A stretch of 64,000 bases of DNA from Ceratothoa steindachneri (GCA_963969495.1 OZ018321.1:105676066-105740065); one strand, 5' to 3'. Counted from the stretch's first letter, positions 45,481 to 56,697 are shown. Notes: generated by a model from the sequence alone, not told the origin. Program-made: numbers and translations.

Positions 45481-47106
45481 TCATTCCTTAGTTTCCCTGA
45501 GTCGTATCCTCTCGATTACTTGCATCATTCCCATGCATCTTTCTCCGGTCCTACACAACCTTGTTGCATGACCTACCATTCCGCATTTACCACAGGTAGC
45601 TCTTGGACTGGCACACATCCTGGCATAATGCCCTATCTGCCCACAATTACCACACACTCCAGGTCCACTCATATTTACTCGACCACCTTCCCTGCAATCT
45701 CAAACCAAGTGGCCCATTCTTCCACATCCATAACATGCTCTTTCCCTCGCACGACTACAATCTTTTATCATGTGCCCCATTTGTCCACAGCCAAAGCAAC
45801 TTCCTTGTGACCAGCGACAGTCAACCCTCATATGTCCAACTTTCTTGCACCTCAGACACCTAGGCTCATTTACTCTAGATCTACTGTCATTCCTACCATT
45901 TGTGCGACCACTATTCCGACCATTCTGAACCCTACTCCACCCATTCCGACTCTCACTCCTACTTTTACTCCCTCTCGGTTGGCGGCCAACATACACACTC
46001 TGTTGTTCATTCTGCCCGCTGTAATAATTTTCCAAAAATCTAGACATCACTTCGATCGGGTTCTCTGTCAATGCGTCCCGATATGATAGTTGAGTTGCGC
46101 ACAGTGTGAATCGAGGCCTCCTCCCTTCCATAATCCTCAAATTCACGGTCCTCTAACATCTCCAGTACATCCTTCCATGGCAATCTTTCACCAGCCCATT
46201 TCATCTTCTCTTTCCTCTTATACGTCACATACTCACTCACTTCATTCGGAACCGTATTTAAAAACTTCTTCATCAGCTCCTTATTCCCATTTATTCCGTC
46301 ATCTCCAAATCTCATTCGTGCCAAGGACTCTAAGCGATGCGCATAAGAATTCACATCCTCATTCTTCCCCATTCTCGCTTCCTCAAACCCATTTGTTTTC
46401 TTATACTTCACACTTGTCTTCATCCTCTTACAGTGCTCTATTATTCTCTCTTTCATAACATCCCACTTAGGCTCACCCACGCTCATAATCGTCCAGTAAA
46501 AATCCTTCCCCCCAGAAACTCGCACAACTCTTTCACCCAAAACCTATTATTCTCTCCAAATTTTTCCTTGCAATAATTTTCATACTCTTTCAAAAACACT
46601 TTCACATCTTTTGCTCCTTCCACTCTAAACTTACTTAACTTTGGCACTTCTCTGATCAGTATACTCCGATGAACCTCAGCATCACTTTCACTATCACTCA
46701 TTTCTCTCCCACTTTCACTCATGCCTTCATTCGAGCTGAAATATAAGGAGTCAATACTAGCCAGTCGGGTCCTTTCCTGTCGGTCTGGGCATCTAGTCTT
46801 TGGGGTCTTCTTTTTTCGATGCCTAGTCATTTGCAGGGGTTCCTTTATGCCTGTCAATCCCTTTTTATCAGTCATGTCAATTCCAAGTGGAGTCGAGGCC
46901 ACCCCCCCACCAATTGCACCTGATTCTCCCATTTTCTCATTCAGCATTCGCATCAATCTTTCCTCCATTCGCACCTCACTGTCTTTAATCCTCTCTTCCA
47001 TTCTCACTTCCATCTCCCTCATTTTCCTTTTCAAACTATCATTCTCTTCTCTCAAATGCGCATTTTCTCTGTCTTTCTGCCGCACTAACTCATTTAGTCT
47101 TCTCAT
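45481..47106 (-). pseudogene. LTR-C gag with five zinc knuckles
   Basis: ATG 47106 is the first AUG in the leader-proximal frame; open frame extends upstream to 47184 without ATG. The N-terminal 60 residues are a charged coiled coil. A capsid-like middle with FRVEGAKDVKVFLKEYENY (near 46640-46580) is split by frame changes near 46500 and 46090. The C-terminal part has five CX2CX4HX4C knuckles between 45835 and 45560. A TGA at 45700-45702 falls inside the third. Gag packages the RNA into particles. Confidence 0.85.
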
Positions 47107-47195
47107 CTCCAACTCCGTGGTCCCAATCTGTTCCTCCTCCTTTAGGGACAAAAGACACAGGCTCTCACTCCTCTCCTTCCTCAAACCACCGGGCA

Positions 47196-47213
47196 GTCCC
47201 TATTCGGGTGCCA
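47196..47213 (-). promoter_or_regulatory. LTR-C primer-binding site
   Basis: In minus orientation the 18-mer TGGCACCCGAATAGGGAC lies 6 nt inside the 5' LTR. Its complement ends in CCA, as the 3' end of a tRNA does. It differs at two positions from the well-known lysine-tRNA site of lentiviruses, so a lysine-type tRNA is the likely primer. Confidence 0.75.
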
Positions 47214-47219
47214 AAAATA

Positions 47220-48219
47220 TGTAGCGGCGGGATCGCGAGTCCCTAGCCAAAAGTTCCCGCCGCCCTGACAAGGTCCGCTCGGTGGTTCAAGAAGAGGGTA
47301 TTGAGGAGAGAGAGTATTATCTAAATTTAATTTAGAAACCGTAATTATAGCAAAATAATCAACCCCAAATATTATATAACCCTCAACCTAAACCAAAATA
47401 CATTACATATAAATATATAAATACAGTTGGCCTTACAATACTCTGGCCAACCACCAGACGTATATATTTACCAAAAGGCCTTACATAAGATCTTGGCCAC
47501 GCAAACGAATAATAAAACCAAGATATTGCGAAAGACGGGTGCACCCTTATCTAACTAATGGAGTGAGACGTGTTGGAGAAAGTGGGAGATGGATCACTTT
47601 CTGCGGGATTCTGAGGGGTCCAGGACTCGGCAAAGCCGAGGATTTTGGGTAGCTGGGACGCTTGTTGGTCCCAACTGCTGGGTCACAGTCGGTTGGACAC
47701 TGCTTCAACCACTCCCTGGAGACTGGAAGGTGCTGGCCAAGGTCCACACCTTAGAAAATTGCCCCAAAAGGTAGGCGCACCTGCGAGGGTCAGGATTGGC
47801 TTCAGCCGTCTCCTAAAGCCAGATGTCGACGACAATCGGTACCACGGAACTGGAAAAGGGAAGGCACATTCAGTCACCTATTCACTGCCACACTCAAACA
47901 TCTTTACTCCTAACTCATTCAACCATATCCACTCTCACACAATCTTCACTCACCTATCTTCCGTCTAGGCGGCTCTTCCTTCCTCAGTCACAAACTTTAC
48001 TTCCAAACTTTTACCTACACTTTCTAAAGAAAAAATATTTGCTGAAAGAATCCGCCTAAAAAGAAAACAGGAGATGAATGGGGGAGCACAATAGAGATCC
48101 ATCGAGTCCCCCTACACAAAGTAAAGACGGTGATCACACGATCCACACCCACACACATTCTGCAAAAGAAGAAAGAGATTAGACATAGGGGAGGGGAGGC
48201 GGACAACCAAACTACTACA
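47220..48219 (-). repeat. LTR-C 5' LTR
   Basis: Transcription would begin in this copy and run leftward. Its limits are defined by identity with 39359-40357 and by the ACAT duplication outside. Confidence 0.95.
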
Positions 48220-48223
48220 ACAT

Positions 48224-48780
48224 AACATACTAAGCAGTGAAAGCTAACAGGGCTGCTTTATTCTTTGCTTTGAGGGTTTTCTTTGCAGGGGAGTGTTATG
48301 AGTCACATCTCAAGTAATGCTAGACATTCCGGTGAGAGACATTGTTGCCGTGCCGTCTCAAATGGGTTGTTCTTCAACATCCATCGCATCATGCATTCTT
48401 CTCTGGGAGTGTGTCCCATTTTCCTCAACTCTCAGGACTCAGTATCCTCATGGAGCTTGTATGTGAAATCACTTTTTGACTGATTACAATGCATTGAAAT
48501 ATTGGTGTGATTCCTTTACTCTTCCAATGGACAACCATCATTCTGAAGGATTTGTTGATTTTGCTCATCTCGCCATCCTGATAAATTAGTAATACCATCG
48601 ATAGTTGTCTACAATACACATGGGGCAATGTCATAACTTCCATTATAAATGTTTACATGTACTCAAAGTTACAAGCTATCGTTCTGTAGTTTTGGATGCA
48701 TCCTTTCTTCAAATACACTTTACTTACCTCATAGCAGGAACATTTTTTAGCCACTGTACTATGAAATAATACCCCGTAAG
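48224..48780 (+). other. ATP5ME intron 2, unassigned segment
   Basis: I see no recognisable coding region. Short frames on the minus strand (48425-48643) show no known motif. Confidence 0.5.
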
Positions 48781-51700
48781 GGGCGCGGTGATTTGCCTTC
48801 CTGGCCACTGTGCTGACAGGACTCAGCCCCCCGTCTGGCCCCAGCTTAATCTTTTCTTTCTGACAGCCTGTGTTTTTACCCTACTTCATCACTTTCCCTA
48901 CAACCTCTCCCACAACTTTGTATGGTTGGCCGCTAATTTCACAGGGTAGACGCCACCAGCTTCCTCTAACCCATCCATCCCGAATCGTGGGGGATCCCCC
49001 CACATCCCTGAGCTCCGGTTTGCGGGGGAGGTTAACAACCTGCTTCATCCCCACTCACAAATTTCACTAAGGTGGAGCCGCTAGGTGGGAGGAGTGGCTT
49101 CAAATGGCGGCAGCTGGTTCTGCCGGCCCTGTATTCACCCCTCCCAGAGCGGGGGTACTGCGTGGGGTGATTAGCGTTTGCTTCCTGTATCACTAATAAG
49201 ATCACCATGCCCAATGATGAGAATATAAAAAAAGCAATCTCTCCCTCTTTCCCCTTCACCAGCGACGGAGCCGCCCTCGGGTAGCTCCACTGAAAAAATG
49301 AAGGTCCCCTCCCCCCTCTGTGCTTGCATAGGGGACCCTCCAAAACTGTTCAACTGAAGAGGAGGCTTACTCCTCTCCTTTGCCTAGGGGACTCACCCCC
49401 TTCTCCGGAGGTGCCCTCGGGTGCCTCCCTCTTTCCAGCGGCAGTCCCCCCTTTACTTTGTAAGGGGGCTGCCAAGAAAGGCAGGTGGCCCATAATTGAC
49501 ACGAGCGGCATGATGGGGCCAACCTCCTTAGGGGGAGGAGGGAAGACAGTTCCCGTCGGCCTCTTACCTCTAAAGACCTGCGGTCTCGCATATTGAGCTT
49601 AGCGGAGGTCACCATATCTACCCCCCCCCTCTTTCCCAACCAAAGACTTTGGGACCTCTGATGTCATGGGGTGGGGATGGCCATATTGAGGCCCCCCATG
49701 AAATGGACATGGTCCCTGAGGCAACCCAGCCCCAGACGGTAGGACCTCCTCATTCAGAGGCGACCTGGCGTTATCGACCCTGATGTCTTCAATCGTTTCC
49801 TTGTTGTTCGCCCCACTGATGGCCAAGGACAACATGATGTATCAGAGGAGAGCTCTAGCTAGTGTGATTGGTAGAGAACCGTAGGTGACCCGTTTCTCGG
49901 AGGGAAGCCTTTTGGTGAATGCGTCGAATCCCTCCGAGGCGGCCATGATTAGTGCTCTTCGGACAATTGATGGCACGCCTGTGAGTGTGATGCACTCTAC
50001 CATGAACTTCGTGAAAGGAGTAGTTTATGCGAGGGAACTCGTGGACTACGACATAGATGACACCTTAGAGCTTGGTCGACCATGGGGCTGTCAAGGTCGA
50101 GCTTATGATGAGAAAACAGGGAGGGGCCTCGAGACCCACTCCTATACTCTTCGCTACGTTCGACTGTGATAAGCGTGCCGGTTGGTATCGCTACCGCGTG
50201 AAGGCATTCGTGCTACTGCCGCGGAGGTGCTATTACTGTCACGGCTTCGGCCATAAAATCGCTCCTGTCGACGTGTAAAGTTCGGGTTACCCGAAGTCTG
50301 TGTAAGTTACTTCAAGGCCGCACACGATAAGTCCAAATCGTGTGTGGCCAAGTGTGCCAATTGCAGAGAGCCGCATCGCACTTCTTCGAAGCAATGTGGT
50401 GCGTATCTCCTTGAGAATTAAATTCTAGCCGTTCAGACTCAGGATCGTCTCTCATTTCGCGAGGCTAAGGACTTGGTCCTGGCGCGCCCGGTGCTGCCTG
50501 GGACGTCCTATGCTTCAATGTTGAAAGACACCCTCTGCTCCTGGCCCATCCAGTCCTACGAGCACGGTCGTTTCCGCACCCATTCGGAACCCTTATGCGG
50601 GTTCTACCCAGGCACTTCTCTGGTAGAGCTGGCGGTACAAAGTGTTCATACGACTCAAACCAGGGCTCCCATCCTTTTCCCCAGCGTGCCTATCGCGTCA
50701 GGCGAAACCACCGCGCGCCTCCACCGAGTCGTAGACTCAGGAGGCAACACCCCTGAAGAAGGTCGCGATGCTATCTTCCGATGTTCCTAAAGCTGTGCCC
50801 CGAAATGAGCTTCTGCTCCTTCGCCCACACCCAGTGAAAGGCTGGGTGGCTTGGAGACGGTGGATCCTCGAAAAGAGGGCCCCCAGCCTCCGAAGCCGCC
50901 TCGCTCGCCTAAGGTTTCGAGGCGGAGGGAGGAAAAGACGAATGGCGAGCACAGCGCCGTGAGTATTGCTTTCTCCTTTTTGGAGCACACTCCGTGTCAC
51001 GCGGGAACCGTGCCATTGTATGGGGATGGCTCCAAATCCCAAAAGGGGCTCGGTTTCCACGCCGCATACCATTTGTTTGAAGTCAGCTGGTTGCAATACA
51101 CGGCCTGGTACGTAAGATGACGCGACGTGCCCGGTTCAGAGACCGGATTGTGATTTAGACTCACAAAGCGTCCCGAGTGCTCTCGGAGCATTGGAATCTC
51201 TGCATCCCCTGGTTCGCGATATCCGTGACGTCACGGTTTGGGCGAGCTGGGCGGATGTTGAAATTATTTCTGCTGAGTTCCTGGACATGTAGGAATGAGC
51301 GCTCTAAAGAGTCCGCGAGGACTTGACCACCAGACCAGAGTTTCGCTCTTCCTCACACCGATTACTTGGCAGGAATACTGGCTGCTTGGCAAATAAGATG
51401 GGAGACGGTCGAAGGGAACCTAAAGTTGCGTGTCATTGCGCCATGACTTCCCATGGACCTACCCCCCCAATGCCGCGACAGCTTCGGGTTGCTTTCTGTC
51501 GTCAACGAATTGGACACACAAGCGGGACTTACCAACATTTGATGGAGCGGTCGCCTGCGCCTTATTATGACGACTGCGTTTTCCCCCCAGTCTGGTTGGT
51601 CTTCGTGCACGTTACCTGTCCCGATACCGGGATGAGTGGGGTCGCTATCGCTTGTCCCTTGTACTCGGGACGAGTTCGTGCACACTGACTTGTAGACATT

Positions 51701-51887
51701 TTGGAGGAGGCTGGCCCCCTCCACTTTATCTAACCGTTTTTTTTGTAGATCGCACGTTCCTGCTCCGGAGCCTCCCCTCGACGCCCGAGCATGCTTCCTG
51801 CCCTTTTCGTTTTTTTATTGTTATTGTTTTTTTGCAGATTATTTTAATTTAGCTTAGTACTAGGCTAAGGGCAACATGATCCATCAG
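48781..51887 (+). mobile_element. I-b: I/Nimb-like LINE copy with ORF2 mostly deleted
   Basis: This copy starts with leader sequence shared with the minus-strand copy at 60270-59400, then has ORF1 (about 49700-50760). It jumps near 50965 straight from the linker into RNase H (FLEHTPCHAGTVPLY), losing the endonuclease and RT. It ends with the 3' region near 51887, without a clear poly(A). It is heavily mutated. Confidence 0.8.
49830..50790 (+). pseudogene. I-b ORF1 remnant with zinc knuckles
   Basis: The frame 49885-50169 (VTRFSEGSLLVNAS...MISALRTIDG) is the RNA-binding part of ORF1. A frame change leads to ILFATFDCDKRAGWYR and the knuckle CYYCHGFGHK near 50235. Further cysteine pairs follow at 50340-50400, then FREAKDL...ARPVLPGTSYASML at 50460-50530. 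The same block, read on the minus strand, is better preserved at 58087-58389. Confidence 0.75.
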
Positions 51888-53090
51888 TAGCTAGTGCGAT
51901 TGGTAGAGAGCCAAAGGTGACCCGTTTCTCGGACGGGAGCAATGTGGTGCATATCTCCTTGAGAAGGAAATCCTGGCCGTTCAGGCCACGCATCCGCTCC
52001 TAAAGACATGGTCGTGGTGCGCCCAGCGCAGCCTGGGACATCCTATGCCCCAATGTTAAGAAAGACTGCTCGGGGCTTACGAGCACCGTCGTTTCCGCGC
52101 TTATTCGGAACCCTTCTGCGGGTTCTAACCACCCCGGACGCTCCCCTAGTAAAGCTCGCGGCACAAAGGGTTAACAACCAAGCCCCGGCTAAAACCACGG
52201 CTCCCCTTCTTCCCCCAGCGTGACTGTGGCGAAACGGCCGCGCGCCTACACCGAGTCGTTAGAATCACAGGAGGCATCACCCCTGGAAGATGGTCTTGAA
52301 TCCATCTTCCGGGGTTTCTAAAGCTGCCCTCCGAAAGGAGGACAGCACTAAAGGAGCTTCGGCTCCTTCGCCCACACTTAGTGGGTATGCTGAGTTGTTC
52401 GGAGACGGTGGATCCTCCAAAAGAGGGATCCCCGCCTCCAAAGCCACCCCGCTCGCTTAAGGTTTCGAGGCGGAGAGGGGAAAAGACTCGCATGGCGAGC
52501 CCAACCTTCCCCGATAAGTCGTCGAAGGCGACAGCGCATTGTCCGGCCAACAGCCTCCGGGAATCGTACGGCATTTCCCGTGAGGGTCTTCTCTTCGAAG
52601 AGTGCCCCCGCATCTCCTCCGAGCTAGGCCTGGAGGGCATATTCCTTTATTGGAATTGCCGCAGATTCCGTGCCAACTGGGCGGAGCTGCGGAGGCTCGT
52701 CTCGTCCCTTCGCGTTAGCTATATTTTTGCAGTAGACCATGACCATGGCGGGCGCGTGCCCCCTGTTCACCCTCCCTCGGTATAAGGGTTTTGCGACCCT
52801 ACCACCATAAGATGAGGGCCCGGCGGGCGAGTGGGTACGCGATTTACACCCGGCATGATGTCTCCTTTCTTCTCTTCGCTTTAGCTACCTCACTTCAGGG
52901 TAGCTGTGCAATTGCACCTTGATATGAGGTATACTGTTATTTCCGCCTACATTGTACAGTCAGCCGACTTCGACCCGGGAAAGTCCTTCATTTTATTCAA
53001 ATCTATTCTAGGTCGCATGTTCCTGCGCCGAGTGGAGGCGCGATTCCTTGTTTATATTTTGTTTTTTTCAGCTTGTTTTCTAGCCTTTGA
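51888..53090 (+). mobile_element. I-c: I/Nimb-like LINE fragment, ORF1 to endonuclease
   Basis: This begins with ORF1 sequence (TAGCTAGTGCGATTGGTAGAG, as at 49857), with a deletion that joins it to the knuckle end at about 51940. It continues through the linker (52381-52620) to GIFLYWNCRRF, the start of the endonuclease, and breaks off near 52985. A short 3'-UTR-like piece near 53010-53090 may be its end. Confidence 0.7.
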
Positions 53091-53367
53091 CATGTTTATT
53101 TATTTAATCTCGTTTAGTAATTAGTCTTTAGCGTGATTATGGCTCTTAAAATTAAAAAGCAAACAACCCAGAGCCATGTTTACGATGTCTTTTATCGCGC
53201 ACTTGGAACCTATAGTTAGTTTAACGTTTGATCTGAACTACATATCTGCAGCCTATTCTAGCCGCAGTGAAATTGACCCGAATCGGAAGCAGTATTTTCA
53301 CTTGGCTTGGCCTTATAACATGCCTGTAATTCTGCTTAGCACTACTTTTATTTTCTTTCTTTTGCAG

Positions 53368-53411
53368 AGGAGCTTGCAATTTTGGCGAAAGAAGCAGGAA
53401 TACTTAAGTAA
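53368..53411 (+). CDS. ATP5ME: ATP synthase subunit e, coding exon 3 and stop
   Basis: The acceptor is TTTTGCAG|AGG. With the split codon it encodes EELAILAKEAGILK and TAA at 53409-53411. The complete protein is 81 residues, in the range of animal subunit e (human about 69). The ending -LK resembles the family C-terminus. The intron before it is 14.7 kb. Confidence 0.9.
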
Positions 53412-53500
53412 ATTAAATGCCTTTAGTCCATTCTCTGTATAAAGTAATCATTTATTAAATATACTTTTTATAGTTTTATTGTATAAAATCCCATTAGTTC
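53412..53500 (+). terminator. ATP5ME: ATP5ME 3' UTR with overlapping signals for the convergent gene
   Basis: ATTAAA at 53454-53459 is a variant polyadenylation signal on the plus strand. On the minus strand, AATAAA reads at 53456-53451 and 53480-53475, suited to the optineurin-like transcript whose stop is at 53706. If used, the two mRNAs would overlap at their 3' ends. Assignment is by motif only. Confidence 0.5.
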
Positions 53501-53705
53501 GAATAACTATATTAGTGACTAGATGTACTAATGCATTTTTAAAAACGAGACGCATTTGGCACATAATACTCTGGTGCTTTAAGAATTTTTTTTTTGGGGG
53601 GGAGGAAAAAAAAAAAAACAAAAAAAACGCTGATTGAGAAAATTAACAAGCGTGTCCATCCGTATACACATCACGGACAGTCCATGAAACATTCTAGTCC
53701 TTAAA

Positions 53706-53834
53706 TTAATCTTCATCAAGACAGCGGTTGACATGTTCTTCAAGGGGTCTGAGTTCTACAAAGGATTTGTTGCATTTGGGACAATATAAAAGGTTCTCAT
53801 CAACTTCAGTCTCCTCCTTTTGAGCCTCATCAAT
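53706..53834 (-). CDS. Optineurin/NEMO-like gene, last coding exon (C2HC zinc finger)
   Basis: Acceptor TTTTCAG at 53841-53835 (minus), then 42 codons and TAA at 53708-53706. The sequence LLYCPKCNKSF followed by LEEHVNRCLDED forms CX2CX12HX3C. That finger has the C-terminal position and the CPKC...HV..C pattern of NEMO and optineurin, where it binds ubiquitin. The exon starts in phase 0, as exon 54146-54069 ends. The gene converges on ATP5ME. Confidence 0.85.
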   Translation of the reverse strand: MDEAQKEETEVDENLLYCPKCNKSFVELRPLEEHVNRCLDED

Positions 53835-54068
53835 CTGAAAAGTATTACTATGAATCCAATGCTAATCTCTGGTAAAGGCATTAATTGAATGTCTTACTTT
53901 TCATTTAATTACTCTTATGGTCCAGGCCCTGAATATATATTCTATTTTGACTCGTGACCCCCTTTTCAGCCAGCGTCAGAAAAATACATTAGAACATTAC
54001 GAAACACCGGAATATTTTTTTTTCCCAGCAGTTTAAAACTACAATTTGGGACATTTTATCTTCCTGAC

Positions 54069-54146
54069 TCTTTGTCCACTTGTTTTGATTAACTCTACTG
54101 CCTGAGCAAAGTTCTCCCAGGATCCAATACGTAATTTATCTAGTGG
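54069..54146 (-). CDS. Optineurin/NEMO-like gene, penultimate exon
   Basis: After a C/T-rich acceptor ending CCGACAG, 26 codons encode PLDKLRIGSWENFAQAVELI and six more residues, in phase 0 at both ends. The donor AGA|GTCAGG is weak. If it is not used, the frame runs only ten codons further to a stop. Phase agreement with both neighbours supports the exon, but the function of this linker is unknown. Confidence 0.6.
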
Positions 54147-54179
54147 CTGTCGGGAAAAAAAACAAAACGCGTAGGTTAG

Positions 54180-54809
54180 GAATAGGGACAATCAGTAGTC
54201 ACTATCACGGGATGCTCCAGAATGCAACTAGTTTACCACAAGATGGAACTCTTCGTCAAAGAGGAATGATTGCGGAATTGTAGAGGCGCTGCTGGACTTT
54301 ACCTCACGAATAGAGGTATCAAGACTCTAGGGACAAGCATACCACCAACTGTCCGGCTTGTATCCAGTTGATGGGGGCTTGTGAAGCCCTTGTATCCTGG
54401 GAGGGTGATCAGTGGGGACGCAGGGAACTAACTTGGGCAAGAGAAAAGAAGAGCTTCCTTCAGTCAATCCAGAATCGTGAGTTCACGAACACATCTAGAG
54501 TACTTAAGACGAGAGGTGCTCGCGCGAAGCTCCCTCCCTAGAACTGGGACATGCAAGGAGAACGTGACGCACAGTCGTGGGTACAAAGTAGTCGTAAGTA
54601 AGGTATGGGGAGACTTGCAATACCTCGAGGAGTGCCCGAGTAGGAGACGCAAAAGGTTCCCGTCGGCTGTTTGCCATGGAACACCGAAAGTTGAGCTAAT
54701 TCCTGGGTATAGACGCCGAAATTACTCTTCTTTTATTATTATTTGCCGTCTAGCCTATTAAAAAATCAAGAGAGAAAGGTACACTCAACCGCTACAATGT
54801 AAAGGCCAG
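54180..54809 (-). mobile_element. Degenerate I/Nimb-like sequence
   Basis: Around 54530-54720, stretches such as CTGGGACATGCAAGGAGAA resemble the RNase H/knuckle region of the copy at 55925 onward (CTGGGACATTCGAGAAGAA), in the same orientation but much more diverged. Limits are not visible; 54180-54470 is unassigned. Confidence 0.4.
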
Positions 54810-55623
54810 CCTCCAGTAACTGCTGTGCACATACCAGTCACGAATACAAGGGACAACCGGTAGCGAAACCGCTCGTTCCGGTAACGTGCGTGATCACCCA
54901 GACTGGGACATTCAACAAGAATGTCCCGAACAGTCTAGGGGGACAAGGCAGTCGTCGCAGCAAGGCGCAGGCGAGCGCTCTTAGTGGCGGTGCGTCCCGC
55001 GAGCGTTTCCAATTCAGAAACAAGAGAAAGCAGCCTGAGTGGCGGCGCAATGGCACATTGTTTTAAGTTTCCCCTCGACCATCTCGCATCATCTTTCCCA
55101 AGCAGGCCGTATTCCTTCCATGTAATCGGTACGACGAAGAGCGAAACGCTGGTCTGGTCGCCCAGTCCTCGGCGGACTCTGGCGCCCTCATTACCCGCAA
55201 TTCCTAAGTATCTAGGAATCCAGCAGAAGATGCGGAGATTTCAATGCTCCGAGCGCACTCGAGGCACTTTATAGGTCTATAAATCACAATCGCGTCTCCG
55301 AAACGGGCATGTGGCGTTATCTCGTACCAAGCGGTATAATGGAACCTACTCGGCCGTGAAGACAGACGCAGCGACTGGCAGAAGCCTGCCGACTTCAAAA
55401 AAGGGATACGGAGTGGAAACCGACTCACTCTTGACGCTTGGAGCAATCAGTATACAGTGGCACGGTTTCAACGTGACACAAAGTGTGCTCCAAAAAAGGC
55501 CGAACACAATACTCCCGGCACTGTAGAAGCTTTGGGAGCAGTGGCGACAGAACCAGGAGAGCTATACCTAGCTCTCGAAGGAATTTCCTGGCCTTAAACC
55601 CGAAGGGCTTAAGAGGCACTGTC

Positions 55624-56697
55624 AATTTTTTTTTTTTTTTGATTAAGGGGCTATCTGGCGACTGCCGACTTAGGCATAAGTTGCCGTAAACAAACAGCCT
55701 AGTTCTAGGCTACTTCAAAATAATTCAACAGGAAACAACAATAAAAAGAAATAACAATAACAAAAAAACATAACAACAACAATAAAACCGGGTTAAATGA
55801 AAGGGAGAAGGCCGGCCTCCCCCCAAAAGTCAATAAGTCCACCAGTCATGGTGCACGCAATCGTCCCGAGTACAAGGGACAGGCGGTAGCGACCCCGCCC
55901 ATCCTGGTACCGAGACAGGTATCGTGCTCGAAGATCACCCAGACTGGGACATTCGAGAAGAATATGCCGAACAGTCTGGGGGACGACGCAGTCGTTGCAA
56001 TAGGGCGCATGCGAGCGCTCCATCAAGTAGCGATGCGTCACACGAGTGTGTCCGATTCGAAGACGACAGAAAGCAACCTGAAGCCGCCGCGGCATTGGGG
56101 GATAGATCCATGGGAACAGTCGCGGCGCAATGGCACGCAACTTTAAGTTCCCTTCGACCGTCTCCCATCTTCTTTGCCAAGCAGTCCGAAGAGCTGCCCG
56201 TATTCCTGCCATGTAGTCGGTGTGAGGAAGAGCGAAACGCTGGTCCGGTCGCAGAGTCCTCGCGGACTCTTTGGCGCCCTCATTCCCCGCAATTCCTACA
56301 TGTCCAGGAACCCAGCAGAAGATAATCTCGACATCTGCCCGGCTCGCCAAAACCGTGGCGTCACGGATATCGCGAACCAGGGGATGCGGAGATTCCAATG
56401 CCCCGAGAGCACTCAGGGCGCTTTGTGAGTCGCTATAGATCACAATCCGGTCTCCGAACCGGGCACGTCGCGTAATCTCCCGTACCGAGTGGTGTATTCC
56501 CACCAGCTCGGCCGTGAAGACAGACGCAGCGCCTGGTAGAGCCCCGCTGACTTCAAACAGAGGGGATACGGCGTGGAAGCCGACCCCCTCTTGGGACTTG
56601 GAGCCATCCGTATACACTGGCACGGTTCCAGCGTGACACGATGTGTGCTCCAAAAACGTGGATTGGCCGGATACCAGTGCAACATCTGCAAGATTCC
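55624..56697 (-). mobile_element. I-e: 5'-truncated I/Nimb-like copy nested in I-d, with target duplication
   Basis: The poly(T) run from 55626 is the poly(A) tail of a minus-strand insertion. The 12-bp AGAGGCACTGTC flanks it at 55612-55623 and 56698-56709. The element holds 3' UTR and RNase H and was truncated after about 1.07 kb. About 40 bp at its 5' end (near 56660-56697) has no counterpart in the other copies and is probably filler. Confidence 0.9.
55793..56653 (-). pseudogene. I-e RNase H and zinc knuckle
   Basis: An open frame of about 286 codons with VYTDGSKSQEG, TAELVGIHHS, IYSDSQSAL, GHVGIAGNE-like sequence and the terminal CNDC knuckle. It is almost identical in sequence to the end of I-a (28900-29729) and undamaged within itself, so these two are the youngest copies in the window. 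Confidence 0.85.

Larger units (their letters stand above)
39359..48219 (-). mobile_element. LTR-C: full-length Ty3/gypsy element with OTU-like and second protease domains
   Basis: An 8,861-bp element on the minus strand. Its 5' LTR is 47220-48219 and its 3' LTR 39359-40357 (1,000 and 999 bp, TG to CA). ACAT duplicates the target (39355-39358 and 48220-48223). The primer-binding site is 47196-47213 and the polypurine tract 40358-40368. Gene order, read leftward, is gag (coiled coil, five zinc knuckles), protease, RT, RNase H, OTU-like domain, second retropepsin-like domain, integrase and a short 3' frame. Frames are interrupted about ten times although the LTRs are about 99% identical. Confidence 0.95.

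Noticed and set aside
53585..53630. T-, G- and A-runs near the convergent 3' ends, considered as a processed-transcript tail
   Set aside because: No coding or retroelement sequence adjoins the A-run and no target duplication was seen.
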